Positions 13,633 through 23,000 of a stretch of DNA of 64,000 bases are shown here, one piece after another. Location of the stretch: NCBI GenBank assembly GCA_037976565.1, contig CP137674.1:32987216-33051215 (forward strand), written 5' to 3'. The DNA is from Mesocentrotus franciscanus. Its lineage: Eukaryota; Echinodermata; Echinoidea; Camarodonta; Strongylocentrotidae. Both the position numbers and the translations under genes were made by a program. The notes under the pieces were generated by a model. The model was not told the origin of the DNA and did not search any database. It was given only the letters and a program-made list of their open reading frames with translations. The stretch's first letter is position 1, and every line of letters starts with the position of its first letter.

Positions 13633-16600
13633 TACTATTATAAGACTGAGATCAAATAGACGTAAATAATGCCCTAATTTGACACGATGTAATGCCGTTA
13701 TGGTTCCGATTTCTTCACAAACTTACAAAGCAGTATTGTTACTCCATGGATCATAGTGATACTGTTTATGTTTTTGTATCTGTATGTTAATGAGCCGCCA
13801 GCCAATATCCATCTATGGATACTATGCCTATTTCTTTGAGGTAAAAAAAAGCATAGTATGTACGTATTCATTATGCTTTATAATGAACAGACATATTGTT
13901 GAAAGTTTAATCGTTATTTGTTTGTTGTTTATGTGTTCTATTCACAAATGGCCACAGAGGCTGTTTTCATTCATAACCACATACCCCTATCAAGACAACA
14001 AAGACTATACCTGCGTGTACACAGTTGACATTGGTTTTTTCTGAAGAGGTGTAACAGCAAAATTCACAGAGATAAATATATACGTAGTGTGGTTCAATAT
14101 GCAATACTATGTGTCAGTCCATTCTGTATTCGTATGCCACGGTGTGTAGATCTTGTCGATGTATGTCTGTCCATTCAAGGCGTAGTATGTGTGTGTGTGT
14201 GTGTGTGTGTGCGTGCACGCTTGTGTGTGTTATTTTACCTCATTAAGTATGCATCAGATTGCACGATTTCAAGTTCAAAATTGCAAAAGCTCCCTACCGT
14301 GGGGGGGGGACACCCTCCCACACCCTCCCGCTCGGTCGCTGCTCCTCGCTCGGGCGCTTCGCGCCCTCACTAGCGTTGGCAGCCCAGTCATCCCCCCCAG
14401 GTGTACGAACCTGTCTACGCCACTGTATGTTAGTCATGAAGGCTTACATGTTTGATACAACCTACAGCAACCTTCACCTGCATAAACTCCCATAAGACTA
14501 CTACATGTATAAGTGCATATATACATTCAATATGTTTGAGGCTTTACTAATGAACAAATATTATTTTTCCTTTCAGGAAATAGAAATAGTATTACTTTAT
14601 TTCCTTGCCCAATATTTACATTGCTGATGTGCTCATGCATGGCTATGTCCTTGCTAGCCATTCATATATTTAGTATTACTTGTACATGTATTTAGACGCG
14701 TTACTAATTACCAAACATCATCTTCCGTTTTAGCAAATAATGACATACATTACTTTTATTTACTCTCCAAATATTGACATTGTTGAGGTGTGCTTTTGGC
14801 ATTTTCTATGCTTGTCATGATATCTACAACATCCTTCCTTGTGTTAAAGGTACTATATCCCATTTGCAGGCCAACAAAGTGAAACGGTTAAATTCCACCG
14901 GCATTTGAAAGATAATACTAATTTAGAACTTCCCTCATAACGCAAAGGCTTGAAAATGTCTCTTTTTTGTGGGAAAATAACAACTGTTAGTTGTTGAATC
15001 GACTTTAGGGATTGCAATCCTTTAAGTAAATAGTCTGATTTTCAGACCCCTGTACCGAATGGTTGTATGTTTTGTGCTGCGCAAAGATTTAATCAGTTTA
15101 ATTTTGGCCATTACAAGAAGTGGGTTATTGATGTAGACAAATGCTCATGTACCCTTTACAGCTCATTTTATGTATGTTATTACCAAAGAAAAAAAAAGAA
15201 GTCAGTCAGTCAGTCACTCACTAGTGTCTGACTAGTGTCTGACAGTGAAGTCTAGAAAGTAAACAGGTTTCCTTGCATAATTTGAATACTAGGACACTGC
15301 TAACGTTTAAATTTCACAGATCATACGTGACACGTTCATAATTCCTGCAAAGTTCTACAGAATTTGATGTTGGCTGCAAATGGGACATACTGTAGTACCT
15401 TTAAGTTATGATTGTGAACAGCTTTTATGCAAACAATATATTTTCTCAGGGAAGTTTATATAGATCCTTGTGCCAATATTGTGGTGCTATTGTAAAATTA
15501 AATGATGATGTTGAGGTATAGTTTTAACCTTTGTCACTGCATCTTTTCTTTGGGAGCAATTTGGGGGTAATTATTTATCTTAATACTTCTGTTAATTGTA
15601 CATTTATAATGTCTAATTTCAGTGAAGTAGTATTCAACATGTAGCTTCTGTAATAATCTGTTTTAGTATGAGGAGAGTTCAATATATGAATTTTGTCCGA
15701 TGCATTTGACATTGCCTCCAGCCTGAGTGATCGTAACTTAAGTATTCATTGAAGCATAACATAACATTATTTGTGTACAGCTAGAAAGTATAAAATTACC
15801 CTAAAAAACTAACAGATACGGAGTTCGAAGAACGTAAAGAATAACATGATATTTACTTTAATACTTGAAGTTACATGTATTATATGTGTTGTTTACAAAT
15901 CATCCTCCTGTCATGGGTTATAGTGATAATTGCTTCATGGTTAATCTTTACGGTTTTAGCATTAACCCTGGACCCGACACTACATGTACAGTCAAACCTG
16001 CTTTAGTGACCACCTGTCTACAAAGACCACATTTTTTGTTTCCCTTGAAAATGGTTTCTCATTTAAACATGTACTAAAGGAACCTGTCTACAAAGACCAC
16101 CTGTCTACAAAGACCACTTTTTGTGTTTCCCTTGGGCGGTCGCTATAGACAGGTTTGACTGTATATACATGTTGTACATGCTAAGATTTGTCCAGATATA
16201 GCATGGTAAACAGCCGCAGAAAAGCTGTGGCGTTTTTTTTAATCATGTAAATGAATGGCAACTATGGGCAACAAAGTACTTGCACGTATTCACTGAGCTA
16301 TGTGTATCAGATACCGATATGTGAGGCATATTACACTTTACGTTGAAAAAATGCAGCGGTTCCCTCATAAGTTTTGAGAGATAAACCTTGGAGCGGTATA
16401 CATGAACATGTGAATTTTTATCAACTGACAAACTGTTTGGACCTATCTTATATGCTGATGAAGTCATGTAGGCAACTCGCAAGTGCAAAAACTTTCAGTT
16501 GAAACCTTTATTACCCTCAGAATCCAAGCTCCCATACCATGTACAGAATACCATGTTTGAATTTCAATTGTTATGAATATGCAAATTTGGTTTGATTATA

Positions 16601-19600
16601 CATGTTTTCATGTTCGTTGGAGGTTGTAAATTATGCTACAGCTGACTTGAGATGGCGCTAGAGGGGATTTTGTGGTAGTGCTAATAGTTCAGTATGGTTC
16701 TAATATAAATTTTGAATCACCTCAACCTAACACCATTTAGTAACCCATTGGCTACTGGATCTTCTCATCCACATGGACTTAAAGGGGAAGTCCACCCTGA
16801 TAATAAATTTGTTTCAATACAAGGTGAAAAAAGTATAACTTTTCATGAAATACTTCAAAAACTGTGAGTCAAATTGGCAACGCGATCTCTAAATATGATG
16901 TCACCTCCTCACATTTCATCCTTTGTTGAATGCAAGAAATGTCATTAAATTCCATTTTGATCAAAAGATATATTTCTTCATGCCTATCTCGATTATATAT
17001 AACGGATAACATGTTCTTTTATGCACCCCAATATAAGATAGGTCTACTATTCCATTAACATTCAGAGAAATGGAGATTTTTGGTCATTCTGTCCCTCAGA
17101 TCAGTGGTGAATTGTGAGGGGATGACATCACGATTTGTCTCAAAGATTCCATGATTTTTTATGATTTTGAAAGATTCACAACTTTCTTATTTGTTGTCCG
17201 ATTTTTCTCAAACTCTCACTGAATTGTTTCTCTAAATATTCTGCTTCTATTAAAACCAATCAGGGTGGACTTCCCCTTTAATACAGGAGCCACCTGGTTC
17301 CTGTAGGCAATGGGTTAATATTCTTCACAATGTTCTCTTGCTTTACCCTATAGAAATGGGATTGGTCGTAGCGGTGTGTTCTGTGCCTTGTGGTCAGTCG
17401 TGGAGAAGCTGAGAAAAGACAATACAATAGACATCTTCCAGGCTGTCAAGAGACTCAGATCAAGTAGACCTAACATGGTCGAAACCTTGGTAAGAATTCA
17501 TTGAAATATTTGATTAGATTTGATTTATTTCTGTTCCAATATCACTGAAGCTGAGTGAAACATACGGATACAAGACTTGTGGTAACAGTCAGAAAGCCCA
17601 ATATTTAGTCCCTTTAATTATGTGTACCATTTGATTTAATCCTATCAAGGAATTCAGTAGAATTAATCTACAAATTCTGTTCTTCAACAATCCTGCAATA
17701 GCTAGGAATAGGACTCCACATTGACCTTAATCCTATGTAGTGTGTATGCATGTGGTATATTTAAAGGAGTATTTGTGTATTCATATGATGATGTTCACTG
17801 ATCCTGTTCTTCCATGGTCCCTGAAAATAAGGATTGAGCCAGTTAAGATGATTTTATTTTATAATCTGTATTTCCTATGTGTTGAATACAAATCAATAAT
17901 ACCTGGGAGTGTTTCACTTTCACAAAGACTAAGATCGACTTTAAGTTGGACTTAACTATGGCAGGCCATTCATGCCACTGTTTACTCTCTCCATTTACTG
18001 GCATTTGTCTCTCAAGGGACGTACAAATCATGGGTACAAGTCTACAAAACTCACATTTTTGATAATTCATTATTAAAGGAAAAATTATTATCTAAAGATC
18101 ATAATGGTGAGAGCAAACAGTGGCATGAACGGCCTGCCATAGTTAAGTCCAACTTAAAGTCAATCTTAGTCTTTGTGAAACACTCCCCTGGTATCTAATG
18201 AGACACAATATACAATCAGGCGGTGCGGAGCATGCCAATTATTTTACTGATAACACCAAAATCGTTTTGAATATTCAGCGATCATCGAAGCACTCACGTT
18301 GCCAAGCTCACTTTTTCACCAAAATTTCTCCCTCTCATATCTCCTTTGTTTGTCAGCGGATTTCGCTCAGACTTTGAGGAACGATGTAAAATGGTCATAT
18401 CGAAGTACATCTGAAAAATTGTATTAAATGATGATCTATTTGTCATTTTAACAAACATTTCATGTTCAGTTGTCTCCGAAAACTACCCTCAGATTATTTC
18501 CAGACATATCCGGTCGCATGGCTACATATTCATGAGACTTAATATGCATATTCATGAGACCTTTACGGTGCTGGTGACGAAATTTTTGCTGTATCCATGA
18601 CATATTTTCGGAGATACAGTGGAAAATGAATGGGGTGTTTTTCAGAAAATGAGAAGCAGCAAGCTTACGAGAAATCGACGTCACTGCTCCTTCACAGACT
18701 CGCGCATGCGCATTGACACAAAATTACGTAAACCTAAGCAGCCAGCTGATCGTGAGCACACATAGCTGCATTACTATCCTAGCTGGCTGTGTATTAAAAG
18801 CTGTGCTATTGATTCTCAACATTTCAAACACCACTGTACAAAACTCAACAGATTTCACCCAAAATCGGCATACTAGTGACAATTGACGACACATAACTAG
18901 CAATAAAATACAATTTTTTTAACTTAAAGATGTTAGAAAGAATAATTTAAAAATTCAAACCGTGAGTCTACTGTCAAACTTGCCGATCAACCACATCGTA
19001 TTTATTGTGTACATTCGTTTGTAATTTGTGTATAGACTATTCATGTGTGCGATTGCTGCCTCTTAGCTAGCACGTACTAGACGTAGTGCTAAGCTAGAGG
19101 TCTATACGCATTATCATTAACTGCAGTGATCGTGAGCTGAGATATTTCAGCCGAGCCGAGTGGATCTTTGACTTTTTAAAATCCTCTAAAAATAATAATA
19201 ATGATATATTATTATCATTATTATTATAATTGTTATTAATATTATTATTACTATTATTATTATTACAACTACGACTGCTACTACTACTATACAACTACTA
19301 CTATTTGAAAGTAGTAGTGGTGGAGTACACCTCCTGCTCCAACGATGGACACAGGCATGAGCTCGCGGTGCCGCACTGAATGGTGCAGACGACTGTACAT
19401 GTTTGGCGCCATTTTATTCCGTCTTATTTACAGTAAAGCTATGAGGTTGATAATCAGTGTAATTTAGCTTTATTTCCGTATTATACATTTGTTATAAATA
19501 TTGGAGAAATTTAGGGGTTAATTCAAACATTGCAACAATTACAATCTACTCCACGAAATCATGTTGAAAGCCGTTTTTACCAATCAACCCCAACACAAAC

Positions 19601-21447
19601 TAGCGTGTGTGGGACTGTGCTATTGAGCATGACGTCATCACCCGCGATGTAATGTGGGGACGACTCGGTAGATCGGTGCTCGTATTGAAGGTATGAAAAT
19701 GCATTATGTTGGATTATTTCCAGACACATCCTGTTGCATTGGTTTATAAAATTGATATGTCACAGAAATTTTCTTTAAAAGTTATTTAATAAATGTTCGA
19801 ATATCCTTGTTGTCCACAGATTAAAAATGTGTAATTTTATACATTCTTTTGGACCTTTTTTTTTTTTTCATACAAAGTTTCTTGTCTTTTTGTCCCCATT
19901 TTTTCTTCGTTATTACAAAAAAAAATTTAATGTATAGTTAATATGATTATTCCTCTTTTCAAAAATGTAAAGATCTTTAAGATTCATTGTCATATGCCAG
20001 TTATGGCAGGTTTGCTGCGACACTTTCCCAGCGGTTTCACGCAAACAACGTGTTTATTCAAGAGAAAAGCAAGGTCAAATCAAAAGGAAATCGTGAGGTA
20101 ATTGCACTCGAGCGCACCGCCTGATGTATGTTCTTTGGACTTTCCCAATTAGCCATTCCACATCAGTGAAATCAAATAAAGTCAACCTTTTCATCAGAGA
20201 AAATCACATAAATCCATTTCATCTTCACTAGTTTTGATTTTCATGCCTAATTGATTGAGGGAATTATCAATGATGTACTTCATTCTGCAATTATTTACAG
20301 TGTAACTTCCATGAGGGGTGCAATAGTTTGAAAGGAGGGGAAAGAAGAAAAAATGTTTTGGGGGGTTTGAAACAGATAAATCAACCCCATAGTAATACAA
20401 ATAATGGTCATTTGTACTCTGCTATCAACAAGGAAGTACCATACATGTACATATAGTCATAGAGTTTATTGTTAATGGGATGATGATTTGATCTAGTTCT
20501 ACCTTCAGAGAATCCAAGTTCCTTCCTATTTCCTGGTACACCTGTATTAGCAATGGCTGGTATGGCCATCAATACAAAGTATTCTTCTGGTAAAAAAGTA
20601 CTAGAAAACATGTGGAAAACATTATTAAAATAAATCATGCTTCTACATGTATGTAATGATGGAAAATAGGAACTCACAGTTGATAATGTTTCATTCCATG
20701 TTCTGTGTCTTTTGAAGTACACTGTACATGTATGCATTCCTACCATTTTTAGTATAAAGATCATAAAAATAATGATGAGAGCAAATCATATCGATGTCTA
20801 CTATGGCATACATGCTGCTACATGTTTGTACAGCAGGCACCAGGAGCCTCTTTCCCTTCAAACCATATAATTTCAAAAAGGGTATTAAAGGGAGGGGGAC
20901 ATGAAAATATCAAAGGTGATAATACCCCCTTTCTCTAACTCATCGTAAGGCTTTTGCTCCTACATGTGAGAGAAACACGTTCTTTGGTCTCATCTGATAA
21001 GTACATGTATATAAATTTAATATTAACACCTCAGTTGCTTTCTTCACCTCACTACGCTCTTGCTCATTTGCCATACATGTGATTTTGTACAAACAATAGG
21101 AAGCAATTGATAGATGAGTGATTTGGGCAACCCATTGGCTTCGCAAACCTGCCCATTTCCGATCTTGATTAGCTCCATGACAACCATTTTATGACCAGTA
21201 TAGATTGATCTTACACTGGAAACAGTTAACTATTTTGAAGCCTTGGTATATATATCTATCCCATGATAAACACAATGTGTCAAGATTATTTGAATGGTAC
21301 ATATAAGTTTAAACAAGATGTTATATTTATTTTGATGTTTTTTTTTTAATTCTTTGCATCCATCAGGATCAGTACCAGCTTTGCTATGATGTCATGAATC
21401 AACATCTGCATCAGTTTGAAGAATATGCTAATCTGGACATCCTGTAA
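371..21447 (+). CDS. Receptor-type protein tyrosine phosphatase, C-terminal PTP domain (5' part outside window)
   Basis: Seven exons join in one frame with GT-AG introns: 371-470, 1307-1383, 8133-8258, 10800-10931, 11495-11643, 17354-17489, 21367-21447 (TAA at 21445). They encode a PTP fold from the KNRF-type loop to the final helix. The signature loop reads HC-INGIGRSG, so Cys-X5-Arg is intact. Several catalytic positions are altered. The phosphotyrosine-loop Tyr is Phe (KNRFPDI), the usual PYD after it is PLE, the WPD segment reads WGM, and the Q-loop MVQT reads MVET. These changes are typical of membrane-distal D2 domains that bind or regulate rather than catalyse, so I infer a cytoplasmic D2 or pseudophosphatase domain. 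The upstream domain and ectodomain lie outside the window. It could instead be the sole PTP domain of a receptor. Gene 2 downstream has the same orientation and partly the same intron positions, so the two look like tandem paralogues. Confidence 0.88.
1449..1724. repeat. (GA)n tract
   Basis: About 275 bp of nearly pure GAGAG repeat directly abuts the left end of the Harbinger-like element. Long open frames over it are artefacts of composition. Confidence 0.95.
3305..4303 (+). pseudogene. Harbinger-type transposase remnant
   Basis: A start-like exon at 3305-3349 reads [15 protein letters not shown] before GTACGA. After an AG at 4080 comes [20 protein letters not shown], then [20 protein letters not shown], the conserved N-terminal segment of Harbinger transposases and HARBI1. 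The frame breaks at TGA 4213, but a shifted frame at about 4247-4303 continues with [12 protein letters not shown], the next conserved motif of the family. The DDE catalytic region was not found. The gene is frameshifted and incomplete. Confidence 0.65.
5241..5591 (+). other. Unrecognised open frame within the Harbinger-like element
   Basis: A 116-codon open frame includes [20 protein letters not shown] followed, across an AG at about 5402, by [20 protein letters not shown] and a hydrophilic tail. Harbinger elements usually carry a second, DNA-binding gene, but I see no Myb/SANT signature. It may be part of the transposase cargo, captured host sequence or chance. I assign no function. Confidence 0.25.
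6650..6930. repeat. Imperfect inverted repeat within the Harbinger-like element
   Basis: The left arm (GGAACCCCCAAGGACAATTA, from about 6680) and the right arm (read backwards from about 6922: GGTTCTAGGACACTTACCCC) are imperfect reverse complements. Each contains several CCCC/GGACAATTACC-like blocks. This is probably a foldback MITE nested in the larger transposon. Confidence 0.5.
7522..8070 (-). mobile_element. Internally deleted piggyBac-like element
   Basis: TTAA-flanked termini read TTAACTCTTTGCCCGC on the left and, inverted, GCGGGCAAAGAGTTAA on the right, at 549 bp in all. TTAA target sites and C/T-rich termini of this kind mark piggyBac elements. The minus strand retains a transposase-like N terminus (7611-7814), and the rest of the transposase is missing. 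Confidence 0.75.
7611..7814 (-). pseudogene. piggyBac transposase N-terminal remnant
   Basis: The 67-codon frame starts [20 protein letters not shown] and continues with an acidic, Ser/Asp/Glu-rich stretch ([16 protein letters not shown]). This arginine patch, short helix and acidic region is the usual N terminus of piggyBac transposases. Nothing of the catalytic Asp region remains. Its orientation places the 5' end of the element at the right-hand TIR. Confidence 0.6.
8133..11643 (+). CDS. Gene 1 exons for the PTP core (substrate sheet, degenerate WPD loop, signature Cys)
   Basis: Exon 8133-8258 (42 codons) encodes the [20 protein letters not shown] stretch and following strand, the usual 'ATQGP...DFW' region of PTPs. 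Exon 10800-10931 (44 codons) has the conserved QYWP motif. Exon 11495-11643 has the WPD-loop region, in which the tryptophan remains but the Pro-Asp is replaced ([11 protein letters not shown]), and ends inside the codon after the catalytic His-Cys. Loss of the general-acid Asp is visible directly. Reduced activity is the family-based inference. Confidence 0.87.
9600..9965 (+). mobile_element. 5'-truncated LINE 3' end (CR1/L2-like)
   Basis: Around 9675-9770 the sequence reads as [20 protein letters not shown] followed by a LKKYLF-like end, typical of the C terminus of CR1/L2-type LINE proteins. It is followed by AAAGCGCATAGGGACATG, GTTATGCGCTATAAAA and an ATT-repeat tail. The tail matches that of the longer copy at 47070-48800, so they are one family. 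Confidence 0.65.
12794..14425. mobile_element. Non-autonomous hAT-like transposon
   Basis: The termini CAGGGGCGTAGACA and TGTCTACGCCACTG are inverted repeats. The element is flanked by perfect 8-bp duplications TATGTTAG (12786-12793 and 14426-14433), the hAT hallmark. Inside are G/C-runs near both ends, ATT/AAT microsatellites, a LINE/SINE-like tail (13486-13640) and a (GT)n tract (14187-14212), but no transposase. Confidence 0.82.
15989..16161. mobile_element. Tc1/mariner-like MITE
   Basis: A 173-bp element has termini CAGTCAAACCTG and CAGGTTTGACTG, flanked by TA on both sides. Internal short direct repeats of CCTGTCTACAAAGACCAC are present. It carries no coding capacity. Confidence 0.72.
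16741..17317. repeat. Short palindromic MITE, copy B, split by a TTAA-flanked MITE
   Basis: Left half TAACCCATTGGCTACTGGAT and right half TACAGGAGCCACCTGGTTCC, then GGCAATGGGTTA, are separated at a TTAA by the element 16779-17281. This is the same arrangement as copy A at 7492-8105. Confidence 0.65.
16779..17281. mobile_element. TTAA-flanked MITE with AAAGGGGAAGTCCACCCTGA termini
   Basis: Terminal inverted repeats TTAAAGGGGAAGTCCACCCT at both ends frame about 500 bp of noncoding sequence. Related copies lie at 26757-27166 and, truncated, from 57977. TTAA at both ends suggests mobilisation by a piggyBac-type transposase, which is inference. Confidence 0.72.
17354..21447 (+). CDS. Gene 1 terminal exons (P-loop Arg, Q-loop, C-terminal helix, stop)
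   Basis: Exon 17354-17489 supplies [13 protein letters not shown], completing the Cys-X5-Arg loop begun in the exon ending at 11643, and ends with RPNMVETL. Exon 21367-21447 encodes [14 protein letters not shown] and a short acidic tail ending DIL, then TAA. The canonical Q-loop Gln after MV is Glu. The two introns, 5.7 kb and 3.9 kb, are filled largely with mobile elements. Confidence 0.87.
17899..18194. repeat. Foldback element with arms of about 75 bp
   Basis: The left arm GGGAGTGTTTCACTTTCACA (from 17905) and its continuation TTAAGTTGGACTTAACTATG recur as the reverse complement in 18108-18187, separated by about 130 bp. It is noncoding and lies in the last intron of gene 1. Confidence 0.75.
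18211..20127. mobile_element. Candidate DNA transposon bounded by CAGGCGGTGCG termini
   Basis: The left TACAATCAGGCGGTGCGG and the right (inverted TACATCAGGCGGTGCGC) are near-identical inverted ends 1.9 kb apart. Target duplications are not clear, and no transposase frame is visible. The region also contains ATT/CTA-rich microsatellites (19190-19305). Confidence 0.45.
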
Positions 21448-23000
21448 ATCCAAGGACCAATTACATTCCATTTGACAAAGCTCCTGTGCAGTAAATTCTT
21501 GTGAATCAGCAAGACATCTCATACCCTTTCATTGAACACACCTCATCCGATAAAAGACATCCAATCATACAGTCATCCTTTTTATGTACAAGACGTCTCT
21601 GTATCTTTGATTGAAAGAGACTAAAAGACATTGGATTATGCATTATTATCCTACACATTAACTACAACTCTGTACATTTGATTAGAAAAATACACACAGC
21701 AAAAGACATTAGATAAAAGATTGTTATCTTGAAATTGACAAAACAACCCTGTCTCTGTAATAAGACAGATTTCATTTAACAGAGCTTGGACAGTGTCTAC
21801 GGATGGAATAGTAATTGATGATAATTTTTGAAATAAAAATGTGTAAATGTAAAGTGCTTTGATCACTTGGAAATGCTAAGGGTTGACTTTATCAACACAA
21901 TCCAACTCATTTATGCTGCTTGGAAAGTGAGTAAACCCTCATGATGAAACCTCCATGGAAATCAATGAAGACAAAGATAAAATGATGAGTATGAAATACA
22001 GAGAGAGAGAGAGAGAGAGACAGAAAGAGAGAGAAAGAGAGTGAGGGGCAGGAAATATAATGACTCAAGCAATGATTAAATATATTTGTTACTCTTAATG
22101 CATTTTTTAAAATAGTTATATGAATCATAGATATGAACTCTGATAGCCATGTATACATTTTTTATTTAATACATATATATGATGAAAGCATGATGCTATT
22201 GTAATGTTTGGTCATCTGCTAAAATCAAGATATAGTTTTTACTTTGTTACCTTCTAATTATAATTTGCTATAACTTGCCCTTTTGATTATCGACAAGAAA
22301 GTAATACGATTATGATAAACCTTTATGCCAAAGCAATGTGTCCCTGTTCCCCCCTTACTTCCCCTCTCCCTGCTCTCTGCCTACCCCTTCTCCCTCCGTC
22401 CCCTTTTCCCCCTGCTCATTCCCCATCCCTCCCCCTCTTCCTCTTCCCTCCTCCCTCCCTCTTTCCATCCATATTCCCTCTACCCCCTAATTGTTTTAAG
22501 GTTGATTTTGTGCATTCTACCTATAAACAAAACATTTTTTACAGGTGATTGGTACACTTTAAATGTTGTAGGATTGGTTTCTGTATTTTGTAATTGTGCC
22601 CTTATAATGTAGATATCAGTACTACCATATATATTTCTTTCAGGTCAGTTGCTGTAAAATCATGATACTATCAATTGTAATAATATTTGTTATAGTATTG
22701 TTTGTGTACTTATTTTGGAATTGCATTTCACAGAAGTCAAGGTTATATGTAATGTACTGTAGTTATTCTCTTTATAATATAACATTCAAAGGTATATTTA
22801 CTTTCTTTGCATGAAGACTGGTATGGATTTTTACATGTATATTTTGTTGTTTAAAAAAATGTTGAAGCAAATCTATCGTATATTCCTAATTTGGTATAAT
22901 GGTAATGTTTACGTCAACTTGCATAAGAATTTCTAATATTGTACTTTTGGTATAATTTGTTCTATATACCAAGTTGAATACATATTTGTGAAATAAATGT
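21448..23000 (+). promoter_or_regulatory. Probable 3' UTR region of gene 1 with candidate polyadenylation signals
   Basis: No coding sequence follows the TAA. AATAAA hexamers occur at 21832-21837 and 22992-22997, both in AT-rich sequence. A (GA)n tract lies near 22000-22040 and a C-rich stretch at 22348-22490. The true transcript end cannot be chosen from sequence alone. Confidence 0.35.
22003..22040. repeat. (GA)n tract
   Basis: Short GA-repeat tract downstream of gene 1. Similar tracts lie at 8559-8580, 26205-26335 and 38958-38983. Confidence 0.9.

Noticed and set aside
20408..20764. 118-codon minus-strand open frame
   Set aside because: No signal, domain or repeat homology is visible, and it lies in intron DNA of gene 1.
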